From Medicago truncatula (lineage: Eukaryota; Streptophyta; Magnoliopsida; Fabales; Fabaceae): a DNA stretch of 64,000 nucleotides. A model generated the notes under the pieces. The model did no database searches. It saw nothing but the letters and a program-made list of their open reading frames with translations, and was not told the DNA's origin. The DNA lies in contig NC_053046.1 in the NCBI RefSeq assembly GCF_003473485.1, forward strand, positions 37,533,832-37,597,831, in the 5' to 3' direction. This document shows, one piece after another, positions 45,703 to 56,838 of the stretch. The position numbers and the translations under genes were made by a program. Each line of letters begins with the position of its first letter. Position 1 is the stretch's first letter.

Positions 45703-47118
45703 CTATTCATCAGAATCGGAATGTGCGTCTTTGAAGAACTCCCAACGCTCCCCCGCGCTGATAAATTGTGATAACCTTGTGCTCTGAGCTCGGATCTGAA
45801 CATTCTTTTTTACTATTTGTCGTCTCAACTTGTGAACCTCATGCTCTCGTTGCTCTATCTCACCACTCATAGTTTCCATCTTGAGCATAGCTTCATCATA
45901 CTTCCTCTTCCAAGTAGCACCCACGCATTCCGATTGGGCCAACTTCTCTTGACATTCCTCCACAGTTGCGGGGGCCAAGGGTAAAGCCGGAGCTGGGGTT
46001 GTTGAAGATAGGTACCTCGGCAAATGATATGGTAAGACCAGATTGGAAGCCCTATTGATGACCCATTGAGTGTAAGACCCCTGTAAAGAGTCTGATCTCC
46101 TCGCCAATTGGCTTCTATTGAGTGTGCGAATGGCATGCCATGCTTGGACAAATCTCCCTCTTTTGTTTGAGGGATCTTCATGGTTGAAGTAGAATTCACC
46201 CTGTAGGTAGATGTTATCTGGCTTAGCTTCCATTGGGCATCCGAACTGACGTTTGGCCAGGATAGGATTATAGCTGATTCCTCCTTGCGTACCGAGAAGG
46301 GGTACATTTGAGTATTCTCCACAACTGACAATGATGTTCGTGAAGTTACAAGTGGCACGGTACCAGGTTATGTCGGATGGGGTAAGGGACATGATTCTTT
46401 TGGGCCAGGAGTGATTTTCTGGGTTGGCTTGAAAGGAGTGGGTCTGAGGTAAGTGAGAGGTAAACCATTTGTATAGTAAGGGTGCGCAACCAAGGATAGC
46501 TCCACGACCTACTTGGGTTCGATCGTGAATGGAATGATATATGTCAGCTAATAATGTGGGGACTGGGTTCTTTGTGAGGAAAATTTGAATGGCATGGATG
46601 TCAACATAGTTATCAATATTTGGGAACAATACTAGGCCATAGATGAGTAAAGCTAGGATAGAGTAAAAGGCCTCAACATTGTTTGTTTTGGAAAACTCGG
46701 AGGCTTGTTGGTAAAGAAATTTAGTAGGTAAGCTTGGGAGGTTCCCTTTTAGGGTAAGTTTTTCTTTTATGAGGGAGGTTTTGAGATGGAGGGCATTTGC
46801 AATAGTGGCGGCTTTGGGAAAAGGTTCTAAACCGGTAAAAGGTACCTTATCAAGTACGGGTAGGCCAATTAAGTGAGAGTATTCTTCGAGGGTAGGCATA
46901 AGCTGGTAGTCGGGAAAGGTGAAACAGTGGTAAGCAGGGTCATAGAACTGGACCAAGGTCTCCAAGCACCCCTTCTCGATATTTGTCCAGAGGATACCAA
47001 GCAATTTCCCATGACGATCACAAAAATTCTCCAAGCTAGTTACTTCAAATGCAAGCTTCTTTAATTTCTCTAGATCCAATTTCCTGAATGTAAACTTTCT
47101 AGTATTTCTTCTTTCCAT
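45703..47118 (-). CDS. Ogre ORF1, 471 residues, function unknown
   Basis: This separate ORF upstream of gag is the signature of Ogre elements (a DUF7745-type domain, named from memory). Conserved-looking segments are FDRHG-like NFCDRHGKLLGILWTN (about 32-47), YDPAYHCFTFPDYQLMPTLE EYSHL around 58-84, and AILALLIYGLVLFPNID-like hydrophobic stretches around 155-170. WPKRIMSLTPSDITWY follows near 240-256. The C-terminal 80 residues are charged and probably coiled coil (KRKYDEAMLKMETMSGEIEQ). There is no signal peptide or protease motif. Its role is unknown; host plants also carry domesticated-looking relatives. Intact frame, start at the first Met. Confidence 0.9.
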   Translation of the reverse strand: MERRNTRKFTFRKLDLEKLKKLAFEVTSLENFCDRHGKLLGILWTNIEKGCLETLVQFYDPAYHCFTFPDYQLMPTLEEYSHLIGLPVLDKVPFTGLEPFPKAATIANALHLKTSLIKEKLTLKGNLPSLPTKFLYQQASEFSKTNNVEAFYSILALLIYGLVLFPNIDNYVDIHAIQIFLTKNPVPTLLADIYHSIHDRTQVGRGAILGCAPLLYKWFTSHLPQTHSFQANPENHSWPKRIMSLTPSDITWYRATCNFTNIIVSCGEYSNVPLLGTQGGISYNPILAKRQFGCPMEAKPDNIYLQGEFYFNHEDPSNKRGRFVQAWHAIRTLNRSQLARRSDSLQGSYTQWVINRASNLVLPYHLPRYLSSTTPAPALPLAPATVEECQEKLAQSECVGATWKRKYDEAMLKMETMSGEIEQREHEVHKLRRQIVKKNVQIRAQSTRLSQFISAGERWEFFKDAHSDSDE

Positions 47119-47855
47119 GCCTATGATATTTACAAAAACAAGTATAAGCCCTTCGATACTTTTGATGAAAAAAAGATAAAATTATGAATGAATGCATGTA
47201 TGCATGATTATGCGTAGGTTAGGCTTATCATGTTGGAGTTTAAAGGTAGTAACCCCCATTTGGTAAGGACTATGGTTTCATTTGTACCTGTATCACGGGT
47301 TCTACCAAGTTCCCAAAGTCATTAACCACCTCCGAATGTTATCAGGTTACAAGACTACTCTTGATCCAATAAGATGCGTAGGAAAGTTTCATTTGAGTGT
47401 AGTATCGCGTATCAACTAATTCAAGACTACTCTTGATTAGCCACCGCACTACGTCCTAAAAGGCTAAGATGGGTTAAGGGTAACTAAAGGTCCTCAATTT
47501 CGACGGTAACTTGAAAATATAATGCCAACACGACTATTCATGCCAACATAAATTACTTTCAAGATCCCTCCATTGAGTGGGGTTGTACCACATGAACCTA
47601 AACACGAGACTTGACTCTCGGAAAGGCACTTTGGTTATACCACCGTCCTATCTTATGTTTCTCTCAAGCCCGGGTGTAGGGCTTTATCTCACCACTCATA
47701 TTTAAGAATAAAAGAAGAAAGAGAGAAAAGAGAAAATAAAAGATATATACAATTTATTTCCATCTTTATTATTATTTTTTTTTTTTTTTTTAAGCAAGTT
47801 ATAGCACAAAGGATTAAATAAAGTCAAGTTAGGCTCAACCCTCTTTAGGAGTCAA
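47119..47855 (-). other. Ogre leader between primer-binding site and ORF1
   Basis: About 0.7 kb without long ORFs, expected to be untranslated leader with packaging signals. It includes an A run in element sense (47771-47790). No other structure was defined. Confidence 0.6.
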
Positions 47856-47873
47856 TCCCCAGTGAAGTCGCCA
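47856..47873 (-). other. Primer-binding site of the Ogre element
   Basis: TGGCGACTTCACTGGGGA starts four bases inside the 5' LTR. This sequence class is complementary to the 3' end of a tRNA-Arg, the primer reported for Ogre elements. Confidence 0.75.
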
Positions 47874-47877
47874 TTTC

Positions 47878-49961
47878 TGTCGCGTCATTTTTCGGACGTC
47901 AAGGCTATTTGATTAGCTTTTGACTCACTAATTTATTTCACGACTGAACATTTAATTTTTAAGAAAAAGGGGAAAAAAGTTCAAAAAACACCCCATATTG
48001 AAAAGATTTAGGGTTCGGGGGTTAGTTACACAAAGGGAAGGTGTTAGCACCCTTTATGTCCATAGTACTCTACGGGAACCTCTTGATTTTATTTAATTCA
48101 ATGTGCTATAACTTGCTTGCTTTTGAAAAGAAAGAATTAAAGTGAAAAAGATAAAGACCTAAATATCTACATCATTTTTTATTGTTTGGGAGGACGAGTG
48201 TCCTCTGCCTACGTACCCGTGAAGGATCAAAACCTCGTAGTTCGGGGTAGAAAACAACGTTTGATTGGTTTTGTGTTTTTTATTAGTTTTGAAAAAAGGT
48301 TTTAAAAGGAAAAGCCAAGTGGCGAAATAAGAATTGGTTTGTATTTTTTTAAAAGAAAATGACTTAAAGTAGATTTAAAGTTGATTGCAATTTTGATTTA
48401 TGAAAGAAATAAAATAAAGACGATCACTTGATTTGGATCAAGGTTTGTTTATGAAAATGTTTTTGTGATTTTTGGTTATTTGCATGTTTTTTGTGATTTT
48501 TGAATAAATATATAAACTAACGGAGCATAAAGAATAAAAGCGCGGCTACCCTAAGTTAGAAATATAAAATCTATGACTATTACATAAAAGCCTATTTACA
48601 TTCTAAGATCTGCAATAAGAATTAAAATGCTAAGAAAAATAAATAAATGCGGAAAGGAATAAGGAAAAAAATAAAAAAGGTCCAAACACAAGGTGGGGTG
48701 CAGTAGCAAACAGGGGTGTGCAGAAAGCAGAAAAAAAAGAATTGGGCTTAAGGAAACGAACCGGGTCGTGGGTCGCGGGTCATGGGTTGACCCGTTTGGG
48801 GGTATATAAGGGCTGTTGGGCCCTTTTTCTTTCATTTTTCCTTTTCTTTCTCTCTCTTCCTCACCGGTCTCTCTCTTCTTGTCTGTTCTCTCTCTAGCTC
48901 TCTTCTTCTCCGGCGAAGGGGATGGGGGTTCCGGCGGTGGTTGGCCGGCCAGTGCGGCGGCGCCACCGCGCCGGAACCCTAACAGCTTTATTTTTTTTAA
49001 TTTTTTTTGCTCTTTCTCTTCTACTTCTCTCCCTCTGTTCACTTCTAACCCTCAAATTCCCAAAACCGTTACCTAAACGTCTAGATCTAAAAAAGAAAGA
49101 AATTTATACCTTTTTGTTTTTTGTGGTTCCGGTTTTGTTATGGTGTTGGTTCGCGATTTCCTTTTGTGTGTGCGTTGCCGTGTTCTGTGTTCACGTTGAG
49201 TTGTGTGCGTGCGTGCTTGTGTTGCGGTTCTGCCGTTGTTGTTGTTGCGGTTCTGCCGTGTTGTGATGCCGCGTGTGGGTGTTTGTGCGATGCCGTTGTT
49301 GTTGTTGCGGTTCTGCCGTTGTTGTTGTTGCGGTTCTGCCGTTGTTGTGATGCCGCGTGTGGGGCTTCTCTTGTTCCCGTATTCTGTTGTGTGTGGCTTC
49401 TCTGTTTTTCTTGTTCTGCTGCGTTTTTGTTGTGTTTTTCTTTGTTGTGCAGGTCTCTATTTATAGAGTGAGTTTGAGGCTAGAATTTGTTACTGATGAG
49501 CACAAAATCAGTGGCTTGTGGAGGAGAAAAAAGGAAATGCGTCTGTTTTTTTACTGGATTTGTTTCAGATGAGGCATGAACTGGATTTTGGATTGGGATG
49601 GAAAAGGAACAGAACGTGTATAAGGATTGAGATGAACTCGGACTATTTTTGGACTTATTTTGGACAATTTTGGGATTTTAATTAAAAGGAAAAAAAATTA
49701 AATAAAAATAAAAGGATAATGTTTAAAAAAGAAAAATGAATAAAAGAAATTTAATCTAATCTTGGACTAAAATTAAAATTAGAGTTCTAAATTAAAAGAT
49801 GGAAATAAATAATTAAAGACTGAGAGAAGAGGGCCCGATTCGGAATTTTTATGAGGTATTTCAAAATACCTCCCTGCCGAATTTTTCACTGAAATGCGAG
49901 TCTGGTCCGAGTTCGGAGACGTGTGTTAGTGGGACCTTAGGTCAAAATTTGGGGTATGACA
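47878..49961 (-). repeat. 5' LTR of the Ogre element (2,084 bp)
   Basis: Same ends as the 3' LTR (TGTCATACCCC..TGACGCGACA in element sense). It includes a TATATA box at about 48801, a G/C-rich promoter-like region and pyrimidine/purine tracts. Short Cys-, Val- or Arg-rich frames on both strands are low-complexity by-products of the LTR and appear identically in both LTRs. Confidence 0.95.
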
Positions 49962-49966
49962 GGATA

Positions 49967-50340
49967 CCTCTTGCATAGTCTTCCTAAGAGCTTGGGCAGT
50001 AATATCAATAATCTGAAGACCTTCACTATCCCAGAACACAAATTTAGCCTTGTGACTATCATGAACAACTTGCACAACTACCTTGTATATGATAAAATGG
50101 ATAGATTCAAAAACATATTATAAATGTGCCAAACAAAAAACACTAATCCACCACATGAAATTTTAAATATGTAACCTAGTCAATGGAGCATCAACATCCT
50201 GTCCGCATGTACATCTATAGCTAGAACCATTTGACTTTGATTCCTTTGGATATTTGGTGCAACTCTTATAATACCATCCAAATTGGTCAGAATTGAATTT
50301 AGTTATTTTCCCAATAGTGATGCAGTATGTATCTTAACAC
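49967..50340 (-). pseudogene. RPA70-like zinc finger and C-terminal OB fold, upstream half of the Ogre-split gene
   Basis: The minus strand encodes GKITKFNSDQFGWYYKSCTK, then SSYRCTCGQDVDAPLTR, an intron-like gap, then YKVVVQVVHDSHKAKFVFWD and LQIIDITAQALRKTMQEV. This is the zinc-finger and C-terminal OB region of RPA1-like proteins. One finger cysteine appears replaced by Tyr (CTKY). The frame runs straight into the Ogre target site and resumes at 33945. The N-terminal part is not found upstream of it. Confidence 0.75.
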
Positions 50341-51069
50341 AAATTAACAAATTTCGTTATAAGAATACCATATTTTTTGTGACTTTCAAAAAGATAAGAA
50401 TTTATATTATTTGACATTATATTTGCTACATTGTTGGTGTCATTGAAACATACATGTTTAGTTTTTTTGAATAAGAAAAATATATGTATAATTTATTACA
50501 ATATAAAGGTGCAAAATATATATAAGTATAATTTTTTTAGGCATCTATACTTGTATTTTTAATTAAAATCAAAATTTTATAAAAATAATCATATGCATTA
50601 TGCAACGCTAAAAAAAATTATACGCATTAGCGTAACAAAAAAACAGACAGACGGACATAAAATATTACTCTAAATGCTAATGTGTGTAGATATATTTGCG
50701 AGGTTGAAGATAGAAAATAAAAATATTTGATATCATTAAAAGACAACGTGAATAAAAATATTTGTGAGGTTGTGATGATTAAATTATATTTAAATTAAAT
50801 ATATGAGTGATAAAAAGATAATAAAATTAAATGGAACCTCCTTAAAAAATTAAATGGAACGGTTCTAAAAATAAAATAAAATTAAACGGAAGAAAAAAAA
50901 TATATTGAAATATAATATTAAAAAAATAAAGGAAAAGGTTCCCAACATGAGTTTAAGAGAGGTGCTTGTAAAATAAATTGTCGACAAGTAGTTTTTTGAG
51001 ATAGCATTCCACAACTTTTGGCCAAAGCTCATTCCATTCAATTTTATGCATTAAAAAAATACTATTTTT

Positions 51070-51211
51070 AGTAAGTACTTAATTTGAGTGGTTTAATTTT
51101 GGCTCGTATCAAACATTTTGGCCTAACTTCTCCTTAAAAATGTAGAGAAGTTGAAAAAAAAAGTCGGGTCAAACGGTGTCTTAATCTTCCACAACGACAG
51201 TTTAGAAAATC

Positions 51212-51259
<48 letters not shown>

Positions 51260-51450
51260 GTGGTGAGGTTAATGAATAATTGAATTACCAAATTGCCCCT
51301 CTTGAGGTAGTAAGTACTTAATTTGAGTGGTTTAATTTTGGCTCGTATCAAACATTTTGGTCTAACTTCTCCTTAAAAATGTAAAGAAGTTGAAAAAAAA
51401 AGTCGGGTCAAACGGTGTCTTAATCTTCCACAACGACAGTTTAGAAAATC

Positions 51451-51498
<48 letters not shown>

Positions 51499-51546
51499 GT
51501 GGTGAGGTTAATGAATAATTGAATTACCAAATTGCCCCTCTTGAGG
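51070..51546. repeat. 239-bp tandem duplication with long TA tracts
   Basis: Two head-to-tail units, each starting AGTAAGTACTTAATTTGAGT and ending CAAATTGCCCCTCTTGAGG. They are almost identical, including a TA microsatellite of about 23 units in each (51212-51257, 51452-51496). The duplication lies near the proposed 5' end of the Helitron. Confidence 0.95.
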
Positions 51547-51594
51547 GCAAAAATGGTAATTCATAGGATATTAACTTTTATATAAGTAAATAGA

Positions 51595-53339
51595 TGTCTT
51601 AATGGAAGTAGTAGGGGTACTTCAACTCATTACAACAAAAAGTGTTTCAATCACTTTGAAGATAACCCAAAGGTTTAAAACATCAAAAAGGTTTTGAAGA
51701 TAACCCTTTTGTTTTTTCTGTTGCTTTTTTCGCGAGTTGTGGGTGTGTCTTACACCCTTTTGTCAATGAATAATATTTGTTGTTTCAAAAAAAAATTGTA
51801 ACAAGGCTTGACTTTAATTCTAGCCATATCCCAAGAAGATATTGTAGTTGCACTTGCAACATATTATAAATATAAAGGGAATACCAACTTTGTGCAAGGG
51901 GCACAAGTTAGTAAATCAAATATATTAATCTTTTGTTGGAATCCATGCATTAACTTTAATTTTTAAATTTGTGATAAATTGAATAGACAAACTTAAAAGA
52001 ATATTTCAACTTTTAATTTCTTTAACATGTACTTTTATAGGCATGTTTCATTTATACTTTTTTTAGGGAACATCTCATTTATACTTTTATCAACTTTAAC
52101 TCTTTTATTTTAATGGTCGACGTTAACTCACATTTGACAGATCAAAACATCACTTTCTTAAGTATGATAGTCTTTGCATCCTTGATCCATCTCCTCGAAA
52201 TATGCTTTGATTGATACCATTGTTGGACCATGAGAGGGAGCCTCATTAAATTGGATCACATTGAACTAAAAGAGCAACCATACAAATGAGATTGAACGAC
52301 AAATCTTCACCTAAATTCTTCACCCATTGAGTTTATTGTTCTTGCAAAACTAAGTTTGGTTCATGTTGGCTCCCTTCTCTCTAAGTTCCGTTCCTTTTTC
52401 CTCTTTTCTCTAGCACGACGGTGGCTCAAAGGGATCACAAAATAGCCGTAGGTATGTATTTTATAGTCTTTGTAAATTTTGATTATCTCTCTGTTCTAGT
52501 CATTTTTAGATATATATAATTGTGATGTTGTATGTTATTAAAGTAATGAATGAAGTAAAAGGGGTAATGAGAACGATTAATTTAGGATTTGAAGAGTTGT
52601 TACATGATGGAAAAAGATATTTTGTTATGATTCTCCCATTGTGTATGTTAGTATGTACGTGAGTATTTGAATTTGTCTTTTTATCCATCTATTGTGATAC
52701 TTTGAATTTTTTTTTATTTTTTTACCGAAATTTAGTTTCATAACAAAGGGGTCTATATCTTTTCCCAACTCTAACATATGCCCATAAAAATCTGAAGTTT
52801 TAAAACCTTAATTACTTGGTGAATATGCTATCTAGGATAGAGTGAAGATTGATAAACATCCTTTAATTTATGTACATCTAATTAACATTCATATGAGTCA
52901 AAGGTTGATTGGATGTAAACTTTCTCTCTTATTTCTACTCATATTCCATTTTGGACTATGGAGAGACATGTGGGAGCACATTAGGTATTAAATGGAAAGA
53001 TGGGTGTCTACCTATAGCTACTCTAAAGCATATTTTCTATGGTCTCTAATATAAATAAAAGTTGAGTTAGCAAATTTAGTTCAAGGTTTGAATCAAATGC
53101 ATCCGTTTTCGTTGGCAGATCTTGAACATTTTTTTTCTAGGGCATCCGTTTTTATAGTGAAATTATGAATTAGCTGGTGGTTTATTTCCCTCGAACTACC
53201 GTAGAGAACGGTGGTTACCTCTTTTTTTGAGTAAAGTATTAATAATACAATGGAAAATATAAAAAAGGAAGCTAACGAGGATCGAACCCAAACCCTTAGG
53301 GGGTTTCAAAATTCATCAATCCACTGCGACAACAATGTT
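51595..53339. other. Intergenic; short LINE-like 3' tail at the left
   Basis: At about 51690-51797 the sequence GTTTTTTCTGTTGC..TCTTACACCCTTTTGTCAATG ends in GTTTCAAAAAAAAA, like the 3' end of a plant LINE. The rest is AT-rich without genes. GGATCGAACCC near 53279 resembles a polymerase III B box, but no A box is found at a fitting distance. Confidence 0.35.
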
Positions 53340-54125
53340 CCATTAGATATATCATGCATAATATGATAATTATAGGAAAGTTAGGGGATGCAGTGGCACC
53401 TGCAGATCTCCACTAAGATCTGTCACTGGACACCATATTTGACTTTATGAAACTATTTATTGATAGAGTAATGCACTCATGAGTGAATGCCCAAAGTGAA
53501 TCACTAGTGGCCTAAACTTTAATATATTGGGCATTACTTTCATCATTTCACACCTTATGTTTGGGATTTTTTTTATGGTCACAAGAACAAATATAAATCG
53601 TTTAAACACATTCATAAAATATTAATTCTACTGTTGAGGAGATTGGAGAGCGCTCAGAGCGGCAATGCGCTAAATGTCTAAGACCAGCTAAGAGAGAAAC
53701 ACCACACTCTGACCCAAAACCCTAAGGCACTGAGTTTATGGGTCTCCTCTATTGTGTGTGTGTGTGTGTGTGTGTATCCAATGTTTGCTCCATTTCTAGT
53801 TGATGTGGGACATTATCACTCGCACTTGATTCCCAACAAACTCCCCCTCAAGTTTGACTCCCACATCACTAGGACGATCCAACTAGGATTCCGCTCCCAC
53901 TCCCCCAGCAAGCCTAATTATGTTCTGATACCAGTTTGTTGAGGAGACTGAAGAGCGCTTGGAGCGGCAATGGTTAAACGTCCAGGACCCACTAAAAGAG
54001 AGACATCACACCGTTACCCAAAACCCTAAGGCAATGAGTATATATCCAACCTTTGCTTCATTTCTAGTTTGATGCTTCATAAACTCACACTTAATTCTTA
54101 ATATTATGCATGATATATCTAATGG
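53340..54125. mobile_element. Candidate element with 25-bp inverted ends and an internal duplication
   Basis: Ends CCATTAGATATATCATGCAT and ATGCATGATATATCTAATGG are inverted repeats (about 25 bp, nearly perfect). Inside, a block of about 100 bp (TTGAGGAGATTGGAGAGCGC..CCCAAAACCCTAAGGCA) at 53634-53735 recurs at 53937-54035 with changes. Between them is a GT microsatellite and text such as 'TTCTGATACCAGTTTGTTGA'. No target duplication or ORF could be defined. Confidence 0.4.
53753..53776. repeat. (GT)n microsatellite
   Basis: About 12 GT units within the candidate element above. Confidence 0.95.
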
Positions 54126-54782
54126 AAAGTTAATTGTACACTTCACTTTTGTGTGAGATTTGTGACGATGTAGGTATTGTGATCCTGAGAAAATTGCTCT
54201 ATATTTGAAAACGATTACCTTATGGCAAATTCTATGGTACACCCACTACTTATTAACAATATGATATGTGTACACACTTTAAATTTGCACATCTTATGTT
54301 TGGGGGATTATTTTTTGTCACAAGACAGAAAATAAATCATTTAAACACACTCAAAATATTTATATGTTGAAAAATCCTTTTCGAACAATATTATTTCCTA
54401 GCTGAAACTACTCGAAATTGTTGTGATATTGCTCTTTTGTGCCAAAAGAGTCAATAACGTAAATTAATATTGTAGTTAAAACTTTTCTATTTAATTTCTT
54501 AATCTCGTAGCTTGAACATACTTCTTAGAATTTTCTAGTAATTTAATAATTGAAATTTAACTCAATCAGTTGAACAACGTATTATGGCATAAAGGGAAAA
54601 AAACATATGTTATGGCATGAAAGTGAAACCGTGGTACTTGTTAATAATAAGTGGTTACATGGAAGATTTAACCCTAAAGACTAGGCATGGAGTATGATAA
54701 GAGTCCATGCTTTATTTTACATTTCTTATTACATCATCATTTACTGCATGGGGATCATACACACATGCATGCTTCATGGTTT
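54126..54782. other. Intergenic; truncated MITE end and 3' flank of the next gene
   Basis: GGCAAATTCTATGGTACACC at 54224 is the terminus of the 3529-3937 MITE family without a matching right end. From about 54590 the sequence (AAACCGTGGTACTTGTTA) aligns with 28180-28260 downstream of the paralogous GRP gene. Confidence 0.55.
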
Positions 54783-55544
54783 TCATGGACTTGCCCCACG
54801 TCCTCCCTTCCCTCCTCCTCCCCATTTTCCACCACCGTGTCCTCCTCCTCCATGTCCACCTCCTCCCCAGCCTCCACCACCGTGTCCTCCTCCTCCATGT
54901 CCACCTCCTCCCCAGCCTCCACCACCGTGTCCTCCTCCTCCATGTCCACCTCCTCCCCAGCCTCCACTACCACCGTGTCCTCCTCCTCCCCATCCATCTT
55001 TGGGTTCTACTGTCGCCCCGGCTGCAGATACAGAGAACACTTTTTAAATGTTCCTAATACAAGTATTTGCCTAAGCGGATAGGCTACACCATTATTCATG
55101 ATATAAAGAAAATATTTTTCATGCATTATTACCGTCAATAATAGATTATGATTATTATTTGCATGAATTTTAAATTATATATAGAGTTTTTTTTTAAGAT
55201 GTCAAATTAGTCCAGCGTAATAGTCATCGAAGAGAATTAAATCTGAAACCTTAAGAGGATCATGGTATAAGGTCTCAAGTCAATATCATCATATAATTCA
55301 AGTAATTTTTAAACCAATAAATAAGAGATCATTAAGATGGATATGATAAATGTTCAACTTAATTGACTAACATTATAAAGGGAAAAAAAACAGAGAAAAA
55401 ACACATACACTCTCAAGAGCACATGGATTATATTTATGTAAAATAAGTACCTTCTTTTCCATCTTTGGACGGTTCAGTTGCTGCTGAAGCGATAAGAAGT
55501 AGTGTGCAAAGGAAACACAAGAATATAACGGGTCTGATATTCAT
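54783..55544 (-). CDS. Secreted Gly/Trp/His-rich protein, paralogue of the 28-kb gene
   Basis: Two exons (55451-55544, 54783-55021) give 110 residues. The signal exon (MNIRPVIFLCFLCTLLLIAS) differs from the paralogue at only three residues. Exon 2 starts AGATVEPKDGWGGGGHGGSG and continues as four GGGGWGGGGHGG-type blocks. A 54-bp DNA repeat (54816-54978) encodes these units, pointing to recent internal expansion. It ends GGKGGRGASP. His replaces the Arg of the paralogue, so the mature protein could bind metal ions, as other Gly/His-rich plant proteins do; that is inference. A TATAAATAG box lies at 55608-55617. The flanks on both sides align with the 28-kb gene, so the whole unit was duplicated. 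Confidence 0.8.
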
Positions 55545-55607
55545 CTTTGCTACTTAGGTTATGTTGTTAAGTGTTGTTGTGTGAAGAATATTGTTGTTGT
55601 GAACATG

Positions 55608-55617
55608 CTATTTATAG
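55608..55617 (-). promoter_or_regulatory. TATA box of the Gly/Trp/His-rich gene
   Basis: CTATAAATAG at 64 bp from the ATG, in the same position as in the paralogue. Confidence 0.6.
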
Positions 55618-55759
55618 TGATAAAATGAAGGGAAAAGACAATTAAAAGAAAAAAGGGAATTTGTTTAGATAATTCGTTTGGCAGATTGTGAGGCAAATAG
55701 AATGTGAAAAGTGTATCCTCATCATCACCGATTGAGTAAGTGAAGGCTTTGAATGAGAC

Positions 55760-56838
55760 ACGTCTGTAAAACGAGGTAAGCAAGTTTGTAAAACGATGGC
55801 AAGTGGCAGTTTGACTAAGAGAATATTTAATTAGGTTATATGTTTTTGGGACCAAGTTTTGTTCACTACCTTAATTTTCATACTTAATAAAAATGACGTG
55901 ACATATTATAAACTAGTATTATATCCGTGATAAGCACGAGCGATTTTAGTCCTATTTAAAAGAGAGAATGTTGTGACGTATTTAGTGTTAGTTACATTTT
56001 AATATTGAATAAATTAAGATTACATATAGGGAAACTAATAAGTGAGAAAACTCGTATAAATGTTTTAAATTATTTCGTTAAGATGTGGTATCATTTTTAC
56101 TTAGATGTTGCTTGTCCAATTGATCGATTCACACCATTGTTAACTTCTCCAGGAAGTTCAACAATGGAAGCATAGCCCGGTTCGACTTAGTGGGGGAAGG
56201 GTAAGTGGTTCTTAGTGGTAGATCACGTATGCGGAGAGTCTTATACTTGAAGGAGAAAATTTAATGCGTCAAGTGTGGGTTAATGTTCTACATTAGATCC
56301 AAGAGTATATGTTGAGAAACACGTAGGATATAAGACACATATAACTAATGCCTTAAATTTAGGGTGAATTTGTAGTGTCAAAACTACGACCTTAAAGTTT
56401 AGGGTGAATTTGTATTGTCAATATCACTTTGTTTGATTTTTCTTAGTGTAATAGATGATCAAACTTGATGTAGGATCTCCGATAGTAACAATATTATCAT
56501 AAGTTGTTCTTTTAGTTTCTTTAAAAAAAAGTTGTTCTTAATTTAGTTTGTGGATGTCATTTGTTTAATTTTTTTCTTAAAATTTAGTTTTGGGATGTCA
56601 CTCGCTTTCATTCTTCTTCATTTTTTATTCAACATTCATTATTTCAAATTTCTTATCTTTTAGTCTTTAGAAAAATCTGACAATAGAAAAATGCAATGTA
56701 TTATGTTGAGTTGACAAAATACATGCTTATTTGAAATTTTAAATTGATGTGATGTTTTTTAATTGAGTCTAATATTTAGTAAAAGAATTATCCAAAATCT
56801 CCAACGGTAAAATTATCAGCAACTCACTCTATTCCTTT
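55760..56838. other. Intergenic with a candidate Helitron 3' end
   Basis: Read on the minus strand, CGTGCTTATCACG (a 4-bp stem) followed by GATATAATA, CTAG and T at about 55913 looks like a decayed Helitron 3' end. No 5' end was found to the right. No genes are seen. Confidence 0.35.

Larger units (their letters stand above)
33951..49961 (-). mobile_element. Complete Ogre/Tat-type Ty3/gypsy LTR retrotransposon, 16.0 kb
   Basis: Target duplications of GGATA (33946-33950, 49962-49966) flank two LTRs of about 2.08 kb. In element order (minus strand): 5' LTR, primer-binding site, about 0.7 kb leader, ORF1, gag-pro, a short intron, pol (RT, RNase H, a second RNase H, integrase), about 2.1 kb 3' untranslated region with minisatellites, 3' LTR. 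The extra ORF1 before gag, the intron between pro and RT and the second RNase H define the Ogre branch of the Tat lineage. All long frames are open. The LTRs are almost identical, so the insertion is recent and the copy may be autonomous. Confidence 0.95.
30807..51594 (-). mobile_element. Candidate Helitron with RPA-like genes, split by an Ogre insertion
   Basis: On the minus strand the 3' end is a perfect 9-bp stem (AACCCGTGC, loop, GCACGGGTT at 30816-30836), then TTGTAA, then CTAG followed by T. These are the hallmarks of a Helitron 3' terminus. The proposed 5' end, TCTATTTACTTATATAAAAG at 51594, follows an A. Remnants of RPA70-like proteins, which plant Helitrons often carry, lie inside on the same strand. 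No Rep/helicase is seen, so it is non-autonomous or deleted. Removing the Ogre and one GGATA copy leaves about 4.8 kb. The 3' end is firm; the 5' end is inferred. Confidence 0.6.

Noticed and set aside
53270..53300. tRNA or SINE-like B box (GGATCGAACCC)
   Set aside because: No A box at the expected distance and no tail; could be chance.
54687..55082. Pro-rich plus-strand ORFs
   Set aside because: Same reason: complement of the Gly/Trp/His-rich exon.
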